This document shows, piece after piece, positions 41,938-50,790 of a stretch of DNA of 64,000 nt (position 1 is the stretch's first letter; every line of letters begins with the position of its first letter). This DNA comes from Planobispora rosea (GTDB lineage Bacteria; Actinomycetota; Actinomycetes; Streptosporangiales; Streptosporangiaceae). The notes beneath the pieces are model-generated. The model had not been told where the DNA came from. It ran no database searches and was given only the letters and a program-made list of their open reading frames with translations. Location of the stretch: contig NZ_BMQP01000017.1 of the NCBI RefSeq assembly GCF_014648175.1, positions 103,479 through 167,478 of the forward strand, given 5' to 3'. The position numbers and the translations under genes were made by a program.

Positions 41938-43182
41938 GTGACAATCAGCCGCAAGGACTGCGTCGCGCTCGACGCCGCCGATCCCCTCAGGGATTTCCGG
42001 GACGAGTTCGTCCTGCCCGAGGGGACGATCTACCTGGTCGGCAACTCGCTGGGCGCGCCGCCGAAGGCCGCCTCGGCCGCACTCACCCGGGTCGTCGAGG
42101 ACGAGTGGGCCGGTCGGCTGGTCGGCGGCTGGAACGCCGCCGGGTGGTTCGACCTGCCGGAGACCACCGGCGACCGGATCGCCCCGCTGATCGGCGCGGG
42201 CCCCGGCCAGGTCGTGGTGGGCGACACCACCTCGATCGCGGTGGTCAAGGCCGTCTCGGCGGCCCTGCGGCTCCGCCCGGGACGCCGCGTGATCGTCTCC
42301 GACCTGGCGAACTTCCCGACCGACCGTTACATGGTCCAGGGGCTGGTCAAGGCGCTGGGCGGCTACGAGATCCGCGACGTGAACGGCACCGACGGCCTCG
42401 ACGAGGCGCTGGGCCGCGGTTCCGGCGACGACGTCGCCTGCGTGCTGCTGTCCGAGGTCGACTACCGCACCGGCGACCGCCACGACACCGCCGAGGTGAC
42501 CGCGCGGGTGCAGGCGGCCGGCGCGCTGATGATCTGGGACCTGTGTCACAGCGCGGGCGCCTACCAGGTGGACGTGGCCCCGGCGGACTTCGCGATTGGC
42601 TGCACCTACAAGTACCTCAACGGCGGCCCCGGCGCCCCGGCGTTCGTCTACGTCCACCCCCGCCACCAGAACGCGACCGAGCACCTGCTGTCCGGCTGGC
42701 ACGGCCACGCGGCCCCGTTCGCGTTCGAGCCGGACTACCGGCCGGCCGAGGGCATCCGGCGTTTCACGGTGAGCACCCCGCACGTGCTGTCCTTCGCCGC
42801 GCTCAACGCCTCGCTGGACATCTGGGAGCGGGTGGACCTCGCCGTGCTGCGGGCCAAGAGCACGGCGCTGACCTCGCTGTTCATCGATCTGGTCGAGGAG
42901 CTCTGCGCGCCGTACGGACTCACGCTCGTCACCTCCCGTGACCCCGAGCGGCGCGGCAGCCAGGTCTGCTTCGCCCACCCCGACGGCTATCCGGTCATGC
43001 GCGCCCTGATCGACCGGGGGGTGCACGGGGATTTCCGCGCCCCGGACGTCCTGCGCTTCGGCTTCGCCCCGCTCTACATCCGGTTCGCGGACGTCTACGA
43101 CGCGGCGGTCACGCTGGCCGAGGTGCTGGAGAAGGAGCACTGGCGTGAGGAGAGGTACCAGCAGCGCCTCACCGTCACCTGA
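41938..43182 (+). CDS. kynU: Kynureninase
   Basis: A 414-residue PLP enzyme that cuts kynurenine or 3-hydroxykynurenine to (3-hydroxy)anthranilate and alanine. Markers: YLVGNSLGAPPKAA, GDTTSIAVVKAVSAAL, SDLANFPTDRYM, Asp201 in WDLCHSAGA and the PLP lysine in TYKYLNGGPG (Lys225). GTG at 41938. It follows the ACMSD gene by 114 bases in the same direction; a small hairpin in this gap (GGGTC-GGTAA-GGACCC near 41905) could allow separate control. The operon lacks the tryptophan dioxygenase and kynurenine formamidase genes, so kynurenine may come from elsewhere. Confidence 0.94.
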   Translation: MTISRKDCVALDAADPLRDFRDEFVLPEGTIYLVGNSLGAPPKAASAALTRVVEDEWAGRLVGGWNAAGWFDLPETTGDRIAPLIGAGPGQVVVGDTTSIAVVKAVSAALRLRPGRRVIVSDLANFPTDRYMVQGLVKALGGYEIRDVNGTDGLDEALGRGSGDDVACVLLSEVDYRTGDRHDTAEVTARVQAAGALMIWDLCHSAGAYQVDVAPADFAIGCTYKYLNGGPGAPAFVYVHPRHQNATEHLLSGWHGHAAPFAFEPDYRPAEGIRRFTVSTPHVLSFAALNASLDIWERVDLAVLRAKSTALTSLFIDLVEELCAPYGLTLVTSRDPERRGSQVCFAHPDGYPVMRALIDRGVHGDFRAPDVLRFGFAPLYIRFADVYDAAVTLAEVLEKEHWREERYQQRLTVT

Positions 43183-43225
43183 GGGCGGCTGCGGGCGCTC
43201 CCAGGATCGTGAAGGCCGTGGTTGC

Positions 43226-43255
43226 GGGTTCAGGCCGTCGGGGCGGCCTGAACCC
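43226..43255. terminator. Bidirectional hairpin between kynU and a membrane gene
   Basis: GGGTTCAGGCCG (43226-43237) pairs perfectly with CGGCCTGAACCC (43244-43255). It contains the stop of the minus-strand membrane gene and follows the kynU stop by about 44 bases, serving both. Confidence 0.75.
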
Positions 43256-43832
43256 GGGTGGCCGCCGTGATGCGCCAGCCGAAGGTGACGCACCCGACCA
43301 GGAGCACCACCCCGGAGAGCACCCCGCTGACGAACGGCACCCAGTCCAGGGCGCCGGTGGACACCATGACGAGGCCGGCGACGCCGAGCAGGGACAGGAT
43401 CGTGCCGGGTACGGCGATCATCCAGTCCTTCCACACGGGCGCCAGCGCGATGAAGTGCACGCCGACCACGAGGGCGATCCAGGCGACGTTGGCCTGCACG
43501 GGACGGTCCCAGGCGGCCAGCACCTGGAGCCCGCCGTAGAGCAGGACCACCTCGGCGACGAGGATGATCAGGTAGCCGCGGCCGTACATGCCCGGCGTGC
43601 CGGGCCGGGCGGCCCCGGTGGATGTGGCGGTGGGCTGGGCGGCCCCGGCGGACCGTTCCCATCGGACGGCGAGGAACCACATGGCGAGGACGCTCGCCGC
43701 CGCCAGGCAGGCGGCCACCCGCAGGAGGCCGGCGGTCAGGGTGTTCAACGGGCTCTGCGCGTTGACGACGACGAAGACCGCGCCGAAGACCGCGCCGACC
43801 AGTAATCCAGTCATACGTTGCATGACGTCCAT
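43230..43832 (-). CDS. Polytopic membrane protein, hypothetical
   Basis: A 200-residue protein with about six membrane helices (GLLVGAVFGAVFVVVNA, LLRVAACLAAASVLAMWFL, IILVAEVVLLYGGLQVL, IALVVGVHFIALA and others). No family signature is recognised. It converges on kynU. ATG at 43832 is used, but downstream ATGs at 43823 and 43814 are equally possible; none has a clear ribosome site. Confidence 0.6.
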   Translation of the reverse strand: MDVMQRMTGLLVGAVFGAVFVVVNAQSPLNTLTAGLLRVAACLAAASVLAMWFLAVRWERSAGAAQPTATSTGAARPGTPGMYGRGYLIILVAEVVLLYGGLQVLAAWDRPVQANVAWIALVVGVHFIALAPVWKDWMIAVPGTILSLLGVAGLVMVSTGALDWVPFVSGVLSGVVLLVGCVTFGWRITAATRVQAAPTA

Positions 43833-43906
43833 TGAAGTCCGTAATCGATCTCGCCCGCATGGGGGCTGGGGCGAGAACGGGGTGGGCCTGTCCCTACCCC
43901 GTGCCG

Positions 43907-44632
43907 CTACCGCACCGATCCGCGCAGATAGGTCAGCACCGCGAGCACCCGCCGGTTGTCGTCCTCGGTGTGGGGGAGTTCGAGTTTGGCGAACACGCTG
44001 GCGACGTGTTTGCCGACGGCGGCCTCCGTGACGGACAGGGCACGGGCGACGGCGCTGTTGGAGCGTCCCTCGGCGATCAGGGCGAGGACCTCGCGCTCGC
44101 GCGGGGTCAGCCGGTACGCGGGTTCGGTGGCCTCCCTGCTCCTGGCCCAGGTCTTCTCGAACAGGTCGACGAAGGCGGCGATCAGACTCTGCTGCCTGAT
44201 GAGGAGGGCGCCCGGTGCGTGGGCGACGGGGGTGATCCGGAGGAACGCCACGGAGCGGTCGAAGACGAGCAGCTGCTGGACCGGCTCGTCGGTGATCCGG
44301 TACAGGGTGCCGCCGGCGTGCATCTCCCTGATCCGGGCCGTGCTGACCGGGTCGTCCATCATGCTCGTGTGCACGATCAGCCGCGCCCGCATGCCGCGTC
44401 GCAGGGCGTCGAGGAATTCGGGCATGTTTCTCCGCCCCCGGCGGCCCACCTCCGGCGTGCCCGCCGGGTACATGGCGCGCACCTCGTCGGAGGTGTCCAT
44501 GGCGTGGGCGATCTGCTGCAGGATGAGTTCGCCGTCCTCCAGCCGCTCGACGCCGACGGGGATGCCGCGCAGCTCGCCCACCACCTCCTCCAGCCGGTGG
44601 GCAAGCCGGGCCAGTGACACGTTCTCGTCCAC
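43907..44632 (-). CDS. LuxR-family regulator with TrmB-like effector domain
   Basis: A 241-residue regulator. The C-terminal HTH (about 172-232) reads LTPREREVLALIAEGRSNSA, VTEAAVGKHVASVFAKLEL and ends with EDDNRRVLAVLTYL. The N-terminal 170 residues (helical start, then VRAMYPAGTPEVGR, RARLIVHTSMMDDPV, YRITDEPVQQLLVFDRSVAF) resemble the PLD-like sensor domain of TrmB-like regulators. GTG at 44632 follows GAAGGAG. Divergent from a LysE-type exporter, its likely target. Confidence 0.85.
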   Translation of the reverse strand: MDENVSLARLAHRLEEVVGELRGIPVGVERLEDGELILQQIAHAMDTSDEVRAMYPAGTPEVGRRGRRNMPEFLDALRRGMRARLIVHTSMMDDPVSTARIREMHAGGTLYRITDEPVQQLLVFDRSVAFLRITPVAHAPGALLIRQQSLIAAFVDLFEKTWARSREATEPAYRLTPREREVLALIAEGRSNSAVARALSVTEAAVGKHVASVFAKLELPHTEDDNRRVLAVLTYLRGSVR

Positions 44633-44829
44633 ATGTCTCCTTCGCCGCCGACGCCGCCTTCGTGCCCGCTGCGGATGTCCCAGCGGACTCTGGCCGGTGT
44701 GATCCACGCCGGGGGACATTCCTCCGTCGATTTTCTCAGGCCGGGTGAATCTCGGGGTATTCGGATGAATAGGATGAACGCGCCCACAAGGCATTTGTTT
44801 CACCACGCGTTCAGGGAGACCCCCGTTCC

Positions 44830-45450
44830 ATGCTGACGACCTTCGCGGTCACGGCGTTTGTAATGATCATGATTCCCGGGCCCGACCAGGCCCTGATCAC
44901 CCGCAGCGCCCTCGCCTTCGGCCGTACCGCCGGCCTGCTGACCATGTTCGGCGGCCTGATCGGCCTGACCGTCCACGCCACCGCCGCGGCCGTCGGGCTC
45001 TCCGCCCTGCTGCTGGCCTCCGCCACCGCCTTCACCGTTCTGAAGGTCGTGGGTGTGATCTACCTCCTCTGGCTCGGCGTGCAGTCCCTGCGCGCCAGCC
45101 GCCGTACGGCCTCCGCCGCCCTGACCCCGGACGCCGCGCCGGAGCGGTGCTCCCCGTTGCAGCACATCCGCAACGGCCTGCTGTCGAATGTGCTCAACCC
45201 CAAGGTCGCGCTGTTCTTCGTGACGTTCCTGCCGCAGTTCCTGCCCACCCACGGCAACACCCTGGGCCGGGCCCTGCTGCTGTCGGCGATCTTCGCCGGG
45301 CTGTACCTCCTCTGGTTCAGCCTCTACAACGTGATCGTGGCCCGGGTCGGGGCGCTGCTGCGCACACCCCGGGTACGGGCCAGGATCGAGCAGGTCACCG
45401 GGGTGCTCCTGGTCGGCTTCGCCATCCGTCTGGCCTGGCAGCAGCCCTGA
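44830..45450 (+). CDS. LysE/RhtB-family amino-acid exporter
   Basis: A 206-residue membrane protein with about six helices and the RhtB signature: MIPGPDQALITRSALAFGR near the N-terminus, VIYLLWLGVQSLR, and GLLSNVLNPKVALFFVTFLP. It would export amino acids or related metabolites. AGGGAGA precedes the ATG. It is divergent from the LuxR-type gene. Confidence 0.9.
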   Translation: MLTTFAVTAFVMIMIPGPDQALITRSALAFGRTAGLLTMFGGLIGLTVHATAAAVGLSALLLASATAFTVLKVVGVIYLLWLGVQSLRASRRTASAALTPDAAPERCSPLQHIRNGLLSNVLNPKVALFFVTFLPQFLPTHGNTLGRALLLSAIFAGLYLLWFSLYNVIVARVGALLRTPRVRARIEQVTGVLLVGFAIRLAWQQP

Positions 45451-45453
45451 CCC

Positions 45454-45498
45454 GCGGAGCTCGCGGAGCTCGCGGAGTCCGGGGCGTCCGGGGCGTCC
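45454..45498. repeat. 9-bp tandem repeats at a convergent gene junction
   Basis: GCGGAGCTC occurs twice (45454, 45463) with a variant at 45472, followed by GGGGCGTCC twice (45481, 45490). The array fills the gap between the LysE stop and the end of the next gene. Confidence 0.8.
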
Positions 45499-47097
45499 TC
45501 AGCGGGGGATGATCGGCAGGGTGATGTAGGAGGCGGGGAAGACGGCCTGGTGCTGGAGGACCGGCTCGTGCGCGGCGGTCTCGGCGGAGGTGCGGCCGGT
45601 GCCGGGGTTGCGGTCGAAGCGCGGGAAGTTGGAGCTGGAGATCTCCACCCGGATGCGGTGACCGGCCTTGAAGACCTGGCTGGTGGCCACGAGGTCGATC
45701 TCGTGCACCCCGGACGGTACGGAGGTCCGCACGATCCCGTCGATCACGCTCATGGCCCGGCCGTCCGGGTGCACGTCGACCAGCTTCGCGGTCCAGTCGG
45801 TGCTCGCCGCCGAGGTGGAGGCGTGCAGCGTCACCGACAGGGGCCCGGTCACCTCGACGTCCTCGGTGAGGACGTCGGTGGTGAAGCAGAGCACGTCCGG
45901 ACGGAGCTCGACGTCGCGCTGGTCCTGGGGGCCGACGTTCGTGGGATCGGGCAGCAGGAGGGGGCCGCCGACCGTGGGGACCGGGTCGCGCGGGTCGAAG
46001 GTGAACGTGGCCGGGTCCGTGGCCGTGGGGACGGCGGGCGACAGCAGGCCGTCGGCGTGCAGGTGGTAGCGGGTCTCCACCGCGCGGGCCAGGGGCCAGG
46101 ACTCCTCGTCGCGCCAGACGTCGTCACCCATCACGAAGATCTTCACGGCGGGACCGGTGTCCTCGCCCTTGAGGAAGGCCAGCTGCCGCTGCTCCAGCCG
46201 GATCGCCTGCGCCGAGGCGAAGAACCCGAAGCCCAGCCGTCCGGCGCCCGAGGCGCCCGGTGCCAGATGGGTCCAGGGGCCGATGACCAGCGGGCCGCCC
46301 AGGCGGCGGTGGTTCTCCAGCGTCCCGGACAGGAACAGGTCGAACCAGCCCGCCACGTGCATGACCGGCACCTCGATCCGGTCGTGCCGCAGCGTCTCGG
46401 CCAGTTCCCGCCAGTACGCGTCGCGGTCCGGGTGGGAGATCCAGTCGTGCCACCACGGGATGCCCGGGATGTCGCTGAGCGGCAGGGTGCGCGCGGCGGC
46501 GGCCTGGTCGCCCAGGACGGGCAGGAGCGTGCCGAACCCGGCGCCGACGTCCTCGCCCGCCTCCATGCCGTGCAGCAGTCCGAGCATCGCCTGCATCGAT
46601 CCCCAGTTCAGGGCCGAGCCCAGCGCGAACGCCCCGCCGTGGTACTTCAGCCCGTCGTGGAAGTCGTGCGGCGTCATCGAGGCGACCACCGCCTTCAGGC
46701 CCGGCGGGCGCGTGGCCGCCGCCTGGAGGGCGCACCCGGCCAGGTAGGACATGCCGCTCATGACGACCTCGCCGTCCGACCACGGCTGCGCGGTGATCCA
46801 GGCGATCGTGTCGTGGCCGTCGGCGCCCTCGTCCAGCCACGGCCGGAACTCCCCGTCGCTGCTGCCGCGTCCCCGGCAGTGCTGGAGCACCACCGCGAAC
46901 CCGGCCTCCAGCGCGGGGACGACCGGGACCGACCGGAACGTGCTCTCCCCGTACGGCGTGCGCACCAACAGGGTGGAGAACGGCCCGCCCCCGGCCGGGC
47001 GGTGGACGTCGCCGCGCAGGATCGTGCCGTCGCGCATCGGCATGGGGGTGTCGTGCTCGGCGGTCAGGGGGAGCGGGGAGCGGTTCAGCTTCGGCAT
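45499..47097 (-). CDS. CocE/NonD-family hydrolase
   Basis: A 532-residue cytoplasmic hydrolase: residues about 15-300 are an alpha/beta hydrolase (LLVRTPYGEST, QHCRGRGSSDGEF, nucleophile Ser117 in SGMSYLAG, acid in HVAGWFDLFLSG, His in GPWTHLAPG) with a helical cap. Residues about 325-532 are a jelly-roll domain. Typical substrates are acyl esters such as cocaine, or amino acid esters and beta-lactam precursors; it cannot be named from sequence. It is 87 bases downstream of the DUF3237 gene on the same strand. ATG at 47097. Confidence 0.88.
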   Translation of the reverse strand: MPKLNRSPLPLTAEHDTPMPMRDGTILRGDVHRPAGGGPFSTLLVRTPYGESTFRSVPVVPALEAGFAVVLQHCRGRGSSDGEFRPWLDEGADGHDTIAWITAQPWSDGEVVMSGMSYLAGCALQAAATRPPGLKAVVASMTPHDFHDGLKYHGGAFALGSALNWGSMQAMLGLLHGMEAGEDVGAGFGTLLPVLGDQAAAARTLPLSDIPGIPWWHDWISHPDRDAYWRELAETLRHDRIEVPVMHVAGWFDLFLSGTLENHRRLGGPLVIGPWTHLAPGASGAGRLGFGFFASAQAIRLEQRQLAFLKGEDTGPAVKIFVMGDDVWRDEESWPLARAVETRYHLHADGLLSPAVPTATDPATFTFDPRDPVPTVGGPLLLPDPTNVGPQDQRDVELRPDVLCFTTDVLTEDVEVTGPLSVTLHASTSAASTDWTAKLVDVHPDGRAMSVIDGIVRTSVPSGVHEIDLVATSQVFKAGHRIRVEISSSNFPRFDRNPGTGRTSAETAAHEPVLQHQAVFPASYITLPIIPR

Positions 47098-47184
47098 CGC
47101 GGGTTCCTCGGGAGGAGGCGGAACGGGGGCGGGACGGCGGCCGGTCAGGTGGGGGCGAGACGGATCAAGCGGGGGCGAGACGGA

Positions 47185-47769
47185 TCAGGTGAGGGTGTAG
47201 GCGTCGTAGCGGACGGCGTCGGCGGTGCGGATTCCGGAGGCCACGGCGAGGGTCCGGTTGAGCCACAGGTAACGGTCGTCACCGGTCTCGAAGCGGCAGA
47301 ACAGGCGGAAGTAGTACTCCGCCGGATCCACGGTCTCTCCCCGGGCCAGGCGGTCGAGGACCTCGCGGGGGCCGTGCCGTACCCCGGAGGTGGAGATGTA
47401 GAGGTGGGCGCCGTCGTGGGTGCGCAGCGTGTAACGGGTGTCGATGCTGGCCATGCCGTCGGGGTGGACGACCTGCCAGTCGGCCCCGCCGGGCAGGATG
47501 TCACCGGACAGCCTGGGGCCCTCGAACGACCCGCCCACGATGTTGATCACCCGGCGGCGGCCCCACGGCGAGTCCCCGAGGTCGAGGATCGGGTCGAGTT
47601 CCACGTGGAACGTGGCGAGCGGTTCGAGGTTCACCGGGGCGGCACCCGGACGCGGCACAGAGGACGGCGCAGCGCACGGCACAGCGGACGGCGAAGGGAG
47701 CGGCGCAGAGGACCGCGCGGAGGAGGGCGAGGGCTCGGGGGACCGTCCGGAAGACGGCCCGGGGCTCAT
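47185..47769 (-). CDS. DUF3237-domain protein
   Basis: A 194-residue protein. The first 50 residues are Pro/Ser/Ala-rich and probably unstructured. The DUF3237 domain (about 55-190) shows FHVELDPILDLGDSPWGRRR, FEGPRLSGDILPGGADWQV, DTRYTLRTHDGAHLYI and FRLFCRFETGDDRYLWLNRT. The biochemical role is unknown, but the family often sits near aromatic degradation genes. The ATG at 47769 overlaps the stop of the FAD monooxygenase by four bases (ATGA), so the two are coupled. Confidence 0.8.
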   Translation of the reverse strand: MSPGPSSGRSPEPSPSSARSSAPLPSPSAVPCAAPSSVPRPGAAPVNLEPLATFHVELDPILDLGDSPWGRRRVINIVGGSFEGPRLSGDILPGGADWQVVHPDGMASIDTRYTLRTHDGAHLYISTSGVRHGPREVLDRLARGETVDPAEYYFRLFCRFETGDDRYLWLNRTLAVASGIRTADAVRYDAYTLT

Positions 47770-48935
47770 CGCGTCACGCTCCACGAGGGCCGCCCGTTGA
47801 GGGAGGCGGGGTCGAACCCGGCCGTGCGCTTGTAGGAGGCGGCGATCTCGGCCCGCTCCGCGTAGGGGACGACCTTCTCGATGTCGTCGAAGCCCTCGGG
47901 CGCCCGCTCGTGGGCGAGCTTCATCACGACCTCCGGTCCCATCCGCCGGTTGGACAGCTGCAGGGCGGTCGTGGCGGGGCGCCGGGCCGCCTCGTAGGCC
48001 GCCAGGTCACCGTGGGCCAGGGAGTGCGCGAGCACGCGGGCGTCGATGATCGCCTGGGAGGCGCCGTTGGACCCGATCGGGTACATCGCGTGGGCCGCGT
48101 CGCCCAGCAGGGTGACGTTCCCCGAGGTCCAGTACGGCAGCGGCTCGCGGTCCACCATCGGGTACTCGTAGGCGGCCTCCGCCCCGGCGATGATCCCGGG
48201 CACGTCGAGCCAGTCGAAGCGCCAGTCCGCGAAGTGCCGCAGGATCTCCTTCAGGTCCGCCGGGCGGTTCCAGTCGCCCCGGTCGGGGGCCTCGCCGTCC
48301 AGGGGCCGCTCGGCGATCCAGTTGATCAGGGTGCGCCCGCCCGTCTCGATCGGGTAGGCGACGAACTTCTGCGTCCCGTCCCCGGCCATGATCATGGATC
48401 GCCCGGTCAGGTACGGCTCGCCGTACGTCATGCCGCGCCACAGGACCAGCCCGTTCCACGGGGGCGGTCCCTCGCCGGGGAACAGGTGCGCGCGGACCGC
48501 CGAGTGGATGCCGTCAGCGCCGATGAGCAGGTCCTCGTCACCGGGGCCGGTGATCCTGCTCCCGGTCCGCACGGCCCGCGGCCCGAGCCGCTCGACGACG
48601 GCCTCCAGCAGGAGCATCTGCAGCCGCCCCCGGTGCACCGAGTACTGCGGCCAGGCGTATCCCGCGTCCAGGCCCCGGGGCTCGGACCAGATGGCGGTGC
48701 CGTACCGGTTGAAATAGGCCAGCTCGGCGGTGGCCACCCCGATCTCCGCCAGCCGGTCGGCGAGTCCCAGCTCGGTCAGCTCCCGCACCGCGTGGGGGAG
48801 CAGGTTGACGCCCACCCCCAGGGGCCGGATCTCCGGCGCGGCCTCGTGGACGGTCACGTCCTCGAACCCGGCGGCGTGCAGGCTGAGAGCGGCGGTCAGA
48901 CCGCCGATCCCGCCACCGGCGATGACGATGCGCAC
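47766..48935 (-). CDS. FAD-dependent monooxygenase with a shortened internal segment
   Basis: A 389-residue group A flavin hydroxylase. It starts RIVIAGGGIGGLTAALSL (GxGxxG), has GADGIHSAVRAHLFPGEGPP (DG motif) and GDAAHAMYPIGSNGASQAI (GD motif). Homologues act on aromatic acids (salicylate or 3-hydroxybenzoate 6-hydroxylase type). Between TGSRITG and DLLIGADG only four residues occur where relatives have about 30-40 residues including two beta strands, so part of the substrate/FAD sheet seems deleted in frame. GTG at 48935 follows GGGAGGTCCTC. A MarR operator and gene are divergent. Confidence 0.8.
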   Translation of the reverse strand: MRIVIAGGGIGGLTAALSLHAAGFEDVTVHEAAPEIRPLGVGVNLLPHAVRELTELGLADRLAEIGVATAELAYFNRYGTAIWSEPRGLDAGYAWPQYSVHRGRLQMLLLEAVVERLGPRAVRTGSRITGPGDEDLLIGADGIHSAVRAHLFPGEGPPPWNGLVLWRGMTYGEPYLTGRSMIMAGDGTQKFVAYPIETGGRTLINWIAERPLDGEAPDRGDWNRPADLKEILRHFADWRFDWLDVPGIIAGAEAAYEYPMVDREPLPYWTSGNVTLLGDAAHAMYPIGSNGASQAIIDARVLAHSLAHGDLAAYEAARRPATTALQLSNRRMGPEVVMKLAHERAPEGFDDIEKVVPYAERAEIAASYKRTAGFDPASLNGRPSWSVTR

Positions 48936-48950
48936 GAGGACCTCCCGAAC

Positions 48951-48970
48951 ATTGTTATGGCCGTAACAAT
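48951..48970. promoter_or_regulatory. Palindromic MarR operator
   Basis: ATTGTTA-TGGCCG-TAACAAT is a perfect 7-bp dyad in the 72-base gap between the FAD monooxygenase and MarR genes. Size and AT-rich arms fit MarR-type operators. Confidence 0.75.
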
Positions 48971-49007
48971 ATTCACGTCGTACGGGCGGCTGCGCAAGAC
49001 TTGCCCG

Positions 49008-49625
49008 GTGGAAACGGTGAACGGCGGTCCTGGACCGGAGGCCGCGGGAGCGGTGGGCCTGGAAGGCGCGCAGGGGCGGACGTCCGGAGGCGTGACCGGC
49101 CTGGCGGGTGCGGAAGCTCCGGGGGGCAGGGCGGATCTGCTGTACGCCGCATACGCCAGGGAGCGTCTGGCCGCCATGCCGCCCCCGGCCGACCCCGAGG
49201 CGTTCGAGCTGGCCTACAGCCTGCTCCAGCTGGCCTACCTGCTCGTGACCGACCTGGAGACGCGCATCCACCGCCCGCGCGGCTGGACGCTCCCCGGCTT
49301 CCGCCTGATGTTCAAGCTCTGGCTGCTGGGACCGACCCAGCCCGCCCGGCTCGCCGAGATCTCCGTGATGTCCCGCTCGGCGGTGACCAACGTGGTCAAC
49401 ACGCTGGAACGGGACGGCCTGGTCGAACGGCGCCCGGTGCCCGAGGACCGGCGTGCGGTGACGGTCGCGCTGACCGCCAGGGGCGAGGCCGCCGTCCGCG
49501 AGACCTTCGCCGAGCAGACCCGCCGGGAGCAGGAGTGGTTCTCGTCACTGGACGCCGGCGAGCGGGCCGGCCTCACCGCCCTGCTCACCCGCATCCTCGC
49601 CGCCCGCCCGGACGACAGCCCTTAG
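49008..49625 (+). CDS. MarR-family transcriptional regulator
   Basis: A MarR protein (205 residues from this start). The wHTH core is at about 100-175: MFKLWLLGPTQPARLAEISV, MSRSAVTNVVNTLERDGLVE, RRPVPEDRRAVTVALTARG. The first 50 residues are Gly/Ala-rich and may be disordered or not translated. The start is uncertain: GTG 49008 is used; GTG 49017 and ATG 49176 are alternatives (the last with GGGAGCG upstream). It likely represses the divergent monooxygenase operon and itself through the palindrome between them. Confidence 0.82.
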   Translation: METVNGGPGPEAAGAVGLEGAQGRTSGGVTGLAGAEAPGGRADLLYAAYARERLAAMPPPADPEAFELAYSLLQLAYLLVTDLETRIHRPRGWTLPGFRLMFKLWLLGPTQPARLAEISVMSRSAVTNVVNTLERDGLVERRPVPEDRRAVTVALTARGEAAVRETFAEQTRREQEWFSSLDAGERAGLTALLTRILAARPDDSP

Positions 49626-49776
49626 GAGGCCGCGGAAGGAGATCGTGGACGGACGGGTGCTTCGCGTGATCATCCTCGCTACGCTGGCGGCGCCCGGCTC
49701 GCCGGACCCGCCCGGCGAGGGCGGGCACGAGACGTCATCGAACAGGCGGCGCCGGCCGCGCTGAGGAGGTCCGGGG

Positions 49777-50361
49777 ATGAGTGACCTGTTGGATCGACTG
49801 GCCACCGGCCGCCGGGTGGCCTGGCTGCTGGCTGCCCTGGTCGCCCTGCTGGTGGCGATGAGCGTGGCGGCGACGATGTTCGCCGACGCGAACGGGGGAG
49901 TGGGCATCCTGGATCTGGCCGGGGGCCGCAACCTGTTCGACCCGCGCCCGGGCGGCTACACCCCGCAGGAGGCGTACGCGATGCTGACCGCCTACGGCCC
50001 CGACGGGCGCCGCGGCCATCTGCTGATCCTGCTCTGCGGCGACCTCCTGTTCCCCCTGGTGTACGTGGGGTTCACCGCGGCCGCGCTGCGCCTGGCAGTC
50101 CTGCGGCGCGGGGCGCCCGGCTGGCTGCGCACCACCTGCGTCGTGGTCCCGGTGATCTATCTGGTGGCCGACTACGGAGAGAACGCCGGCATCGCGACGC
50201 TGCTGCTGGCCTACCCCTCCCGGCTGGATGCTCTGGCGGCGGCGGTGAACACGGTGACCTCCGCCAAGACGATGCTGGGAGCGGTGATGCTGCTGACGGC
50301 GCTGACCGCGTGGGCCCTGACCGGGCGGGCGCGTCCGCGGCCGGGGCTGACGTCGCCGTGA
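49777..50361 (+). CDS. Polytopic membrane protein, DUF4386-like
   Basis: A 194-residue protein with about five helices (VAWLLAALVALLVAMSVA, LLILLCGDLLFPLVYVGF, VVVPVIYLVADYGENAGI, AVMLLTALTAWAL). The layout resembles DUF4386-type membrane proteins, but identification is weak. GAGGAGG precedes the ATG. Convergent with the MmcQ-like gene. Confidence 0.65.
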   Translation: MSDLLDRLATGRRVAWLLAALVALLVAMSVAATMFADANGGVGILDLAGGRNLFDPRPGGYTPQEAYAMLTAYGPDGRRGHLLILLCGDLLFPLVYVGFTAAALRLAVLRRGAPGWLRTTCVVVPVIYLVADYGENAGIATLLLAYPSRLDALAAAVNTVTSAKTMLGAVMLLTALTAWALTGRARPRPGLTSP

Positions 50362-50380
50362 GCGCCGCGCCCCCGCGGAG

Positions 50381-50767
50381 TCAGTCGTGGGCGGTGGCGT
50401 CGAGCGTGGCGACGAGTTTCCTGGGGGCCACGGCCCGGTAGCTCTCCTCGACCCAGTCGAGCAGCACCTCGGTCTCGGGCAGCGCGCCCATGAGCGGGAT
50501 CGTCACCCACCCGGCCTTGCCGAGGCCGTATCCGGAGGGCTCGACGCCGTCGAGGGCGAGCGCGTGGCCGTGTGACTCCGGGAGTTTCACCCCGAGGGCG
50601 GGGTTCCACTTCTCGGTCGGTTCCTCGACCCCGAGGAAGACGAAGATCTTATTGTTGACCTTGATGACGGTGTCGCCCCAGGGATGGTCCTCATGGGCCT
50701 CCGGGAAGCGCAGGGCGAACTCGCGCACCGTCTGGCGGACCTCACGCCACTTCTCCATGCGGTCCAT
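50381..50767 (-). CDS. MmcQ/YjbR-family protein
   Basis: A 128-residue protein: VRQTVREFALRFPEAHEDHP, KVNNKIFVFLG, LPESHGHALALDGVEP, GWVTIPL and WVEESYRAVAPRKLVA. MmcQ/YjbR proteins have a double-wing fold thought to bind DNA; function is not established. ATG at 50767 or 50758. Confidence 0.8.
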   Translation of the reverse strand: MDRMEKWREVRQTVREFALRFPEAHEDHPWGDTVIKVNNKIFVFLGVEEPTEKWNPALGVKLPESHGHALALDGVEPSGYGLGKAGWVTIPLMGALPETEVLLDWVEESYRAVAPRKLVATLDATAHD

Positions 50768-50790
50768 TGTGGGCCCGGGGTCCGACAGTT

